Assembly (NCBI GenBank): GCA_030626465.1
Contig: DAOUOU010000182.1
Location: forward strand, 1 to 5,326
Direction of reading: 5' to 3'
DNA length: 5,326 bases
Source: Bacteroidales bacterium
GTDB taxonomy: Bacteria; Bacteroidota; Bacteroidia; Bacteroidales; UBA10428
The stretch's first letter is position 1. Each line of letters starts with the position of its first letter. Of this stretch, positions 1 to 5,326 are shown one piece after another. The notes under the pieces were generated by a model, which had not been told where the DNA came from, did not search any database, and saw only the letters and a program-made list of their open reading frames with translations. A program made the position numbers and the translations under genes.

Positions 1-1134
1 GGAAAAGGAATATTTAACTATTATGATCTTACAATTCGGGATGACAATTATTTATCCGGGGGCCATGGCATACTGACCGTTCAGGAAGTATTTGAATTAT
101 CGTCGAACGTAGGCATGGCTAAAATAATTACAAAAATTTATAAAAAACATCCTCACCGTTTTGTTGACAGATTGTATAGTATGAGTTTAAATCAACCACT
201 CCAGGTTGAGATTAAGGGAGAAGGACAACCGGTGATTCGATATCCGGGTGATAATCTTTGGTCAGGAGTTACACTGGCGACAATGTCGTATGGTTATGAG
301 GTGAAGCAGACACCGCTTCAAATTCTAAGTTTCTATAATGCCATAGCCAACAATGGCAAGATGGTAAAGCCCAGGTTTGTTAAAGAAATAAGAAATCACG
401 GCAAAGTGGAACGTGTTTTTGTTACAAAGGTGATTAATCCATCTATTTGTTCAAAGTCAAGTATTAAAAAGATAAAAAAAGTACTTGAAGGAGTAGTTGA
501 AAATGGCACGGCAACAAATCTGAAAAATTCAAATCTGAAGATTGCCGGAAAAACCGGAACCACACTTATCTATAATCAGAATACCGGTTATGATGAAAAA
601 TCTTATCAGGCATCTTTTGTTGGGTATTTTCCTGCCGATGAACCGAAATATTCATGCATTGTGGTTATCTATTCTCCTTCGAGCTATGTGTACCATGGTG
701 CCTATGTTGCAGGGCCGGTTTTTCTGGAGATAGCTAATAAGATATACGCAACAAATCTCGAAATTCAAAATTCCCTGAATGATGGCATCAAAAAAAATTT
801 CGAGATTCCTTATTCAAAGAATGGTTATCAGGCAGAAATTTCTGCTACGCTTAAAGGGCTCGATATTAAAGAGCTCTATGAAAGTAATTCTGAATGGGTA
901 ATTACCGAAAAGAAAGATGATTACATAGAACTTAAAGCTAAGAACTTTATTGACAATCTGGTACCGAATGTATTATCTATGGGTTTGAAAGACGCGCTGT
1001 TCCTTCTTGAGAATATGGGTTTGCAGATTGAAGTTATTGGTCGTGGTAGTGTGCGTAGTCAATCACTACCACCTGGCACAAGAATAAGACCTGGGGACAG
1101 GATAACTCTGGAAATGAGCTTTATTGAAGGCTAA
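1..1134 (+). CDS. ftsI: Division-specific peptidoglycan transpeptidase (FtsI/PBP3 type) with C-terminal PASTA domain; 5' end outside window
   Basis: The reading frame is open from base 1 to the TAA at 1132-1134, giving 377 residues of the C-terminal part. The first internal ATG (115) is not the true start, because the codons before it encode conserved family sequence, including the SSN active-site motif at 100-108 within ELSSNVGM. The KTG motif of penicillin-binding transpeptidases is at 550-558 (AGKTGTT). The SxxK motif with the acylated serine, the dimerisation domain and the membrane anchor must lie upstream. The transpeptidase fold ends near fragment residue 250 (GPVFLEIANKIY). A linker of about 65 residues follows, then one PASTA domain (about residues 319-377, with VPNV and SQSLPPGT). 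In this family the enzyme crosslinks stem peptides in the periplasm at the septum together with FtsW. Its stop codon overlaps the murE start. The PASTA tail and the dcw position favour FtsI over an elongation-type PBP2. Confidence 0.95.
   Translation, partial: GKGIFNYYDLTIRDDNYLSGGHGILTVQEVFELSSNVGMAKIITKIYKKHPHRFVDRLYSMSLNQPLQVEIKGEGQPVIRYPGDNLWSGVTLATMSYGYEVKQTPLQILSFYNAIANNGKMVKPRFVKEIRNHGKVERVFVTKVINPSICSKSSIKKIKKVLEGVVENGTATNLKNSNLKIAGKTGTTLIYNQNTGYDEKSYQASFVGYFPADEPKYSCIVVIYSPSSYVYHGAYVAGPVFLEIANKIYATNLEIQNSLNDGIKKNFEIPYSKNGYQAEISATLKGLDIKELYESNSEWVITEKKDDYIELKAKNFIDNLVPNVLSMGLKDALFLLENMGLQIEVIGRGSVRSQSLPPGTRIRPGDRITLEMSFIEG
754..807. repeat. Perfect 12-bp inverted repeat with 30-base spacer, inside ftsI
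   Basis: AATCTCGAAATT at 754-765 is the exact reverse complement of AATTTCGAGATT at 796-807. It lies in the part of ftsI encoding the linker just after the transpeptidase domain. An RNA hairpin with a 30-base loop is possible, but the stem has only three G-C pairs and no U-tract follows, so it is not an intrinsic terminator. The repeat is directly visible; any function is unknown and it may be chance. Confidence 0.5.
955..1125 (+). other. PASTA domain coding region at the 3' end of ftsI
   Basis: The last ~57 residues of the ftsI product have the pattern of a PASTA domain: a VPNVLSMGLKDALFLLE stretch (valine-proline start followed by an amphipathic helix), then a beta-rich part with GLQIEVIGRG, SQSLPPGT and a final PGDRITLEMS strand. 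PASTA domains are known from serine/threonine kinases and some class B PBPs, where they can bind peptidoglycan or act structurally. Only one repeat is clear; the preceding linker (about 760-950) has no convincing second copy. The boundaries are estimated by eye. Confidence 0.8.
1043..1072. repeat. Perfect 9-bp inverted repeat with 12-base loop, near the end of ftsI
   Basis: GTGGTAGTG at 1043-1051 pairs exactly with CACTACCAC at 1064-1072, leaving a 12-base loop. The stem has five G-C pairs, and the hairpin ends about 60 bases before the murE start codon. It lies within the PASTA coding region. No T-run follows, so it is not a terminator. A 9-bp match of this spacing is not far from what chance gives in a window this size. 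Confidence 0.3.
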
Positions 1135-2606
1135 TGGCAAAAAGACTTGATCATATTATCAAAGATATTGACTGTCAGACAACTGGTCGGATCGACATCA
1201 ATATCAATAAGATAAGCTTTGATTCAAGAAAGGTTCAGAGTAATGATCTTTTCGTTGCCGTTAAGGGAACACAGGTTGATGGTCATAACTATTTATCTGA
1301 TGCAATTGATAAAGGCGCAATAGCAATTATCTGTGAGAATTTCCCTGACCAGCTCGCTTTAAGAGCTACCATTGTTCAGGTAAAAGACTCTGCTGAAGCG
1401 CTGGGAATGGTAGCTGCTAATTATTATGATGATCCCAGCAGATCACTTAGTCTGGTTGGAGTAACCGGGACTAACGGTAAAACATCAATTGTAACACTAT
1501 TGCATCAGCTTTTTAATAAGATGGACCAGAAATCCGGTTTGCTTTCAACCATACATAACCTGGTTGGTCAAAAGAATATTCAGGCTACACATACCACTCC
1601 CGATGCAATTACGATTCAAAGTTTATTAAGAAAAATGGTAGATGATGGATGTACTCATGCGTTTATGGAGGTAAGTTCTCATGCAATCGATCAGAAACGC
1701 ATACAAGGCTTGGATTTTAATGTGGTTGTCTTTACTAATCTTACACACGATCATCTTGATTATCATAACACCTTTGAGGCATACCTTAAAGCAAAAAAGC
1801 AACTTTTCGATGACCTTTCTTCTGAAGCAACGGCGCTTATCAATGCAGATGATAAACATAGTGAGGTAATGGTACAAAATACTTCTGCCACCATTAAAAC
1901 TTACGGTTTACGGTCGATGGCCGATTTTAAGGCAAAAATAATTGAAAGTCATTTTGATGGTATGCTGGTGAACATTGAGAATACAGAATTATGGACCAAG
2001 GTAATTGGAGAATTCAATGCCTCAAATTTACTGGCTGTTTATGCTGTTGCAAACTTGCTTGGGTATCCGAAAGATGAAATTCTAAGGGTAATAAGTACAC
2101 TTGGGACAGTTGAAGGGCGATTCGAATATTTACGATCAGATAATAATATTACAGCAATAATAGATTATGCTCATACACCTGATGCATTGAAAAATGTACT
2201 TACAACTATTAATCAGATCAGGAATACCGGATGCCAGTTGATAACAGTGGTTGGCGCAGGAGGTGACCGTGACAGGGCAAAACGTCCTGTGATGGGAAAG
2301 ATTGCAGCAGATTTAAGTACCAGGGTAATATTCACTTCGGATAATCCACGTAGTGAAGATCCGCAACAGATAATTAACGAAATGATAGCAGGAGTGGATG
2401 ATGTCAACCGAAAAAGTACAATTGCAATAACCAATCGTCGTGAGGCAATCCGGACTGCATGTATGATGGCGCATGAAGGCGATGTAATACTTATAGCTGG
2501 TAAGGGACATGAAACCTACCAGGAGATAAAAGGGGAAAGAAACTACTTCAATGATAAGCAAGTTGTCCTTGAAATATTTATGATAAACAATGTAAATCCG
2601 CAATAG
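1134..2606 (+). CDS. murE: UDP-MurNAc-L-alanyl-D-glutamate--meso-2,6-diaminopimelate ligase
   Basis: This cytoplasmic ATP-dependent ligase adds the third residue to the peptidoglycan stem peptide. At 490 residues it is close to the family's usual ~490-500. The N-terminal UDP-binding domain (about 1-105) includes SFDSRKV and DLFVAVKG. The central ATPase domain has the P-loop TGTNGKT (111-117), TTPD (154-157), MEVSSHA (178-184), HDHLDYH (205-211) and the expected carbamylated lysine at K221 in YLKAKKQLF. The C-terminal domain (from about 335) has DYAHTPDAL (344-352), GAGGDRDRAKRP (374-385), DNPRSEDP (403-410) and GKGHE (456-460). DNPR is the signature of meso-diaminopimelate-adding MurE, whereas lysine-adding enzymes differ there. 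The ATG overlaps the ftsI stop as TAATG, and GAAGG at 1126-1130 lies only 3 bases before it, so translation is probably coupled to ftsI. No motif is missing. Confidence 0.97.
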   Translation: MAKRLDHIIKDIDCQTTGRIDININKISFDSRKVQSNDLFVAVKGTQVDGHNYLSDAIDKGAIAIICENFPDQLALRATIVQVKDSAEALGMVAANYYDDPSRSLSLVGVTGTNGKTSIVTLLHQLFNKMDQKSGLLSTIHNLVGQKNIQATHTTPDAITIQSLLRKMVDDGCTHAFMEVSSHAIDQKRIQGLDFNVVVFTNLTHDHLDYHNTFEAYLKAKKQLFDDLSSEATALINADDKHSEVMVQNTSATIKTYGLRSMADFKAKIIESHFDGMLVNIENTELWTKVIGEFNASNLLAVYAVANLLGYPKDEILRVISTLGTVEGRFEYLRSDNNITAIIDYAHTPDALKNVLTTINQIRNTGCQLITVVGAGGDRDRAKRPVMGKIAADLSTRVIFTSDNPRSEDPQQIINEMIAGVDDVNRKSTIAITNRREAIRTACMMAHEGDVILIAGKGHETYQEIKGERNYFNDKQVVLEIFMINNVNPQ

Positions 2607-2612
2607 AGGCCT

Positions 2613-3863
2613 ATGCTTTTTTATTTGTTCGAATACCTTGAAAATCTTGATATACCAGGAGCTGGTATATTTCAATACATTTCTTTTCGGACCGGAATGA
2701 CAATCATTACTTCACTGATTATATCCATGTTATTTGGTAAAAGCATAATTAACTTTTTACAGAAAAAACAGATCGGTGAATCTATCAGAAGCCTTGGTTT
2801 GGATGGACAGATGCAGAAAAAGGGTACGCCTACCATGGGGGGTATAATTATTCTGGCATCGATACTTATACCCATATTATTGTTTGGAGATCTGAGCAAC
2901 GTGTACGTGATTCTAATGTTAATTACCACTACTTGGCTTGGGTTTGTTGGATTTCTGGATGATTATATTAAAGTATTCAAAAAGAACAAGCAGGGACTCA
3001 GAGGTAAGTTTAAAATTGCAGGCCAGGTTGTACTCGGACTTGTAGTTGGTTTTACCATGTATTTTAGTGATGAGGTAGTCGTAAGGGAACGAATCACAGA
3101 AGAAACTGTTGTTGAAGCCAGTGAAATCATTATCGATAATAATGAAGTTCAGCCGACACCAACAGTATTGACAAGGGATGTCAAATCAACCAAGGTAAAT
3201 ATTCCATTCTTTAAAAATAATGAATTCGACTATGCCAAGATAATTGGATTTATGGGTGATAATGCAGCTAAATATACATGGATTGTTTTTGTGCTTGCTG
3301 TAATCTTAATTGTCACCTTTATTTCAAACGGAGCGAACCTGACAGACGGATTGGACGGACTTGCTGCAGGAAGTTCTGCTATAATTGGTACTACCCTTGG
3401 AATATTAGCTTATTTATCAGGTAACCTGATTTATTCCGATTATCTGAATATAGTGTACTTACCAAATACAGGTGAGCTGGTTGTATTTATGGGGGCCTTC
3501 ATTGGAGCTATGATTGGTTTTATGTGGTATAATTCGTTTCCGGCTCAAATATTTATGGGCGATACAGGAAGCCTTGCTCTAGGAGGTATCATAGCTGTTT
3601 TTGCAATTCTAATTCGAAAAGAATTATTGATTCCTATCCTTTGTGGTGTTTTTGTCGTGGAGAGCATCTCTGTAATGCTCCAGGTAGGATATTTCAAATA
3701 TACTAAGAAAAGGTATGGTGAAGGAAAACGTATTTTCCTGATGTCGCCACTGCACCATCATTATCAAAAAAAGGGGTATCCAGAACCAAAAATTGTGATT
3801 CGATTTTTAATTGTGGGTATTCTACTGGCAGTAATTACAATCGTAACTCTCAAAATAAGATAG
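2613..3863 (+). CDS. mraY: Phospho-N-acetylmuramoyl-pentapeptide-transferase (MraY, translocase I)
   Basis: This integral inner-membrane enzyme transfers phospho-MurNAc-pentapeptide from UDP to undecaprenyl phosphate, making lipid I. At 416 residues it is longer than the 360 of E. coli MraY. About ten membrane helices can be picked out (near 22-48, 74-92, 95-114, 133-151, 221-239, 252-270, 288-305, 318-334, 338-356 and 395-413). Conserved sites are KKGTPTMGG (69-77), the DDYIK acidic pair D116-D117, NLTDGLDGLA (242-251), MGDTGSLALGG (315-325) and the HHH motif (381-383) in SPLHHHYQKKGYPEP. The extra length is mainly a polar, acidic stretch at about 152-207, between helices 4 and 5, predicted to lie outside the cytoplasm. 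The start is chosen because MLFYLFEYLENLDIPGAGIF resembles the known MraY N-terminus. AGAGG at 2605-2609 overlaps the murE stop with an unusually short 3-base spacer. No murF lies between murE and this gene. Confidence 0.97.
   Translation: MLFYLFEYLENLDIPGAGIFQYISFRTGMTIITSLIISMLFGKSIINFLQKKQIGESIRSLGLDGQMQKKGTPTMGGIIILASILIPILLFGDLSNVYVILMLITTTWLGFVGFLDDYIKVFKKNKQGLRGKFKIAGQVVLGLVVGFTMYFSDEVVVRERITEETVVEASEIIIDNNEVQPTPTVLTRDVKSTKVNIPFFKNNEFDYAKIIGFMGDNAAKYTWIVFVLAVILIVTFISNGANLTDGLDGLAAGSSAIIGTTLGILAYLSGNLIYSDYLNIVYLPNTGELVVFMGAFIGAMIGFMWYNSFPAQIFMGDTGSLALGGIIAVFAILIRKELLIPILCGVFVVESISVMLQVGYFKYTKKRYGEGKRIFLMSPLHHHYQKKGYPEPKIVIRFLIVGILLAVITIVTLKIR
2650..2670. repeat. Perfect 9-3-9 hairpin-forming palindrome early in mraY
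   Basis: ATATACCAG at 2650-2658 and CTGGTATAT at 2662-2670 are exact reverse complements separated by GAG. The element covers roughly codons 13-20 of mraY, encoding IPGAGI, and starts 37 bases into the gene. It could form a short mRNA hairpin with a tight loop just downstream of the start site. The encoded peptide is typical of this region in MraY, so protein constraint may explain most of the symmetry. Confidence 0.35.
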
Positions 3864-3866
3864 ACT

Positions 3867-5204
3867 ATGGAGAAAAGAATTGTTATTCTCGGAGCAGGTG
3901 AAAGCGGCACAGGATCAGCTGTTTTAGCCAAAACTAAAGGATTCGATGTATTTGTTTCTGACATTGGCAGAATTAAAAGTCATTACAAGGAGATTCTCTA
4001 CAATTATGAGATTGATTGGGAAGAAGAGCAGCATACAGAACGTTACATCCTTAATGCTGATGAGATTATAAAAAGTCCGGGAATATCGGATAAATCAGAA
4101 ATCATGTCGGCGGTGTACAAAAAAGAGATACCAGTGATTTCTGAAATAGAGTTTGCCGGAAGGTATACAAGTGCCCGAAAGATTTGTATAACTGGTAGTA
4201 ATGGTAAAACTACCACAACTTCTCTACTCCATCATATGCTTCGCAAAGCAGGACTAAATTGTGGACTGGCTGGAAATGTTGGTAAAAGTTTCGCTATGCA
4301 AGTGGCTACAAAAACTTATGATTATTATGTTATTGAGTTAAGCAGTTTTCAACTAGATGGCATGCATGAGTTTAAAGCCGATATTGCCATTATGCTAAAT
4401 ATTACTCCAGATCACCTTGACCGCTATGGTTACGATATGCAGAACTATGTGGATTCAAAGTTCAGGATCACTAGAAATCTTTCTGAAGACGATTATTTTA
4501 TTTATTGTTCTGATGATGAGATTACAATCTCTGAGCTGGAAAGAATTGTACTTCGAGCCAAACAATTTGAATTCTCACAGAAGAATATAGTGAAAGAAGG
4601 AGCATTTATTGACAACAATAACATGTATGTGAATGTGAATAAAAGTCAAATGAGTGTCCCTCTTTCAGAACTTGCACTTAAAGGGAAACACAACATATAC
4701 AACTCAATGGCAGCAAGTATTGCGGGCAGGGTATTGGATATAAAGAAAGAAATAATTCGTGAAAGCCTAAAAGATTTCAAAGGAGTTGAACATCGTCTGG
4801 AAGGATTTATTAAGGTTCATGGAATTGAATTCATAAACGACTCAAAAGCAACGAATATTAATTCCACATGGTTTGCTCTTGAATGCATGACGACACCGAC
4901 CATTTGGATCGCTGGTGGAGTTGATAAAGGAAATGATTATTCTTCTTTGGAATCATTAGTAAAAGAAAAAGTCAAGGCAATCGTATGTCTGGGAGTGGAT
5001 AATGAAAAACTTCATAAAGCTTTTGAGCATCTGGTAGAAGATATAAAAGATGCATCTTCCATGAAGGAAGCTGTTACATTGGCATACAGAATGGGACAGA
5101 AAGACGATACTGTGCTGTTGTCTCCTGCCTGTGCGAGTTTCGATCTATTTAAAAGTTATGAAGACAGGGGAGATCAATTTAAGGAATGTGTACGTGAATT
5201 ATAG
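3867..5204 (+). CDS. murD: UDP-N-acetylmuramoyl-L-alanine--D-glutamate ligase
   Basis: This cytoplasmic ATP-dependent ligase adds D-glutamate to UDP-MurNAc-L-alanine, the step before MurE. The 445 residues match the family (E. coli 438). The N-terminal UDP-binding domain (about 1-95) starts with a glycine-rich Rossmann-like turn, GAGESGTGSA (9-18), and has KSPGIS (69-74). The central ATPase domain has TGSNGKTTTT (109-118), ELSSFQLDG with E157, NITPDHLDRY with H183, and the carbamylated lysine K198 in YVDSKFR. These three positions coincide with the E. coli MurD numbering. GKHNIYNSMAA (273-283) follows. The C-terminal domain (from about 305) has EHRLE (308-312), NDSKATN (324-330), AGGVDKG (349-355) and SPACASFD (419-426). 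The start lies 3 bases after the mraY stop with no recognisable Shine-Dalgarno sequence; the next methionine is M80, which would remove most of the N-terminal domain. The serine-rich SSFQL and SPACASFD motifs separate it from MurC, MurE and MurF. Confidence 0.97.
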   Translation: MEKRIVILGAGESGTGSAVLAKTKGFDVFVSDIGRIKSHYKEILYNYEIDWEEEQHTERYILNADEIIKSPGISDKSEIMSAVYKKEIPVISEIEFAGRYTSARKICITGSNGKTTTTSLLHHMLRKAGLNCGLAGNVGKSFAMQVATKTYDYYVIELSSFQLDGMHEFKADIAIMLNITPDHLDRYGYDMQNYVDSKFRITRNLSEDDYFIYCSDDEITISELERIVLRAKQFEFSQKNIVKEGAFIDNNNMYVNVNKSQMSVPLSELALKGKHNIYNSMAASIAGRVLDIKKEIIRESLKDFKGVEHRLEGFIKVHGIEFINDSKATNINSTWFALECMTTPTIWIAGGVDKGNDYSSLESLVKEKVKAIVCLGVDNEKLHKAFEHLVEDIKDASSMKEAVTLAYRMGQKDDTVLLSPACASFDLFKSYEDRGDQFKECVREL

Positions 5205-5207
5205 TAT

Positions 5208-5326
5208 ATGCCTGAAAGATTGAATAAATATTTTAAAGGTGATAGCATAATATGGGCTGTGCTTATTGTATTGTCTTTATTGTCATTATTGGCAGTATAC
5301 AGTTCCACTTTTACACTGGCTTATCA
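5208..5326 (+). CDS. ftsW: SEDS-family peptidoglycan glycosyltransferase FtsW, N-terminal fragment (3' end outside window)
   Basis: An ATG 3 bases after the murD stop opens a frame that stays open to the window edge: 39 full codons plus two bases. It encodes MPERLNKYFKGDSIIWAVL and then a hydrophobic segment (about residues 13-31) ending in AVYSSTF. A short basic cytoplasmic tail with KGD before the first membrane helix, followed by a V-Y-S-S type sequence at its outer end, is how FtsW/RodA/SpoVE proteins commonly begin. With ftsI, murE, mraY and murD directly upstream, FtsW is far more likely than RodA. The FtsW role is to polymerise glycan strands at the septum with the transpeptidase FtsI. 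The catalytic loop is outside the window, so the call rests on position and the first helix. No Shine-Dalgarno sequence is visible. Confidence 0.85.
   Translation, partial: MPERLNKYFKGDSIIWAVLIVLSLLSLLAVYSSTFTLAY

Noticed and set aside
115..117. ATG that could be taken as the start of the first gene.
   Set aside because: The codons from base 1 encode conserved transpeptidase sequence, including the SSN motif just before this ATG, so it is an internal methionine.
474..480. Run of seven A in ftsI (and eight A at 790-797), a possible slippage or frameshift site.
   Set aside because: The frame stays intact with conserved protein on both sides; such runs are common in lysine-rich A+T-rich genes.
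2607..2612. Gene junctions examined for promoters or terminators (also 3864-3866 and 5205-5207).
   Set aside because: The gaps are 3 to 6 bases long and no G-C-rich stem followed by a T-run is present, so there is no support for a transcription signal.
2313..2675. Open frame of 120 codons on the - strand across the murE/mraY junction.
   Set aside because: It lies opposite two well-supported genes, has no recognisable domain and no start context, and is best explained as a shadow frame.
2840..2873. 8-bp inverted repeat (GGGTATAA / TTATACCC) with an 18-base spacer in mraY.
   Set aside because: Matches of this length and spacing are expected by chance in a window of this size, and it lies in conserved coding sequence.
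3767..3773. In-frame slippery heptamer A AAA AAG in mraY, as in dnaX -1 frameshifting, at the QKKG after the HHH motif.
   Set aside because: The codons encode conserved MraY residues, the -1 frame runs only about 40 codons into murD without a recognisable domain, and I see no clear stimulatory structure after it.

Overview
The window is a contiguous piece of a bacterial division and cell-wall (dcw) cluster, all on the + strand. It most likely comes from a member of the Bacteroidota, probably of the Bacteroidales or a related order. Four things point there: the gene order ftsI-murE-mraY-murD-ftsW with no murF between murE and mraY; a division transpeptidase ending in a PASTA domain; a long MraY (416 residues) with an enlarged loop after the fourth membrane helix; and weak or absent Shine-Dalgarno sequences at tightly packed starts. 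Base composition is A+T-rich (roughly 40% G+C, judged by eye). The placement is inferred from protein character and gene order, not from a database search.

Layout: 1-1134 is the 3' part of ftsI (division-specific peptidoglycan transpeptidase), whose N-terminal part lies upstream of the window. 1134-2606 is murE, which adds the third residue of the stem peptide and carries the DNPR signature of meso-diaminopimelate-adding enzymes. 2613-3863 is mraY, which makes lipid I. 3867-5204 is murD, which adds D-glutamate. 5208-5326 is the first 39 codons of ftsW, the SEDS glycan polymerase that partners FtsI.

The genes are separated by -1, 6, 3 and 3 bases, so there is no intergenic stretch able to hold a promoter or terminator. 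The segment reads as the inside of one long transcript with probable translational coupling. Functionally, MurD and then MurE build the cytoplasmic UDP-MurNAc-peptide, MraY moves the finished pentapeptide precursor onto undecaprenyl phosphate, and FtsW with FtsI polymerises and crosslinks the resulting material at the division septum. MurF, MurG and MurC, needed in between, are not in the window.

All three complete genes have intact catalytic motifs and near-normal lengths. I found no mobile element, RNA gene, CRISPR array or unknown gene, and no evidence of an undescribed system. The items worth a second look are modest: the MraY loop, the PASTA-bearing FtsI, the missing murF, and a few perfect inverted repeats inside coding sequence.
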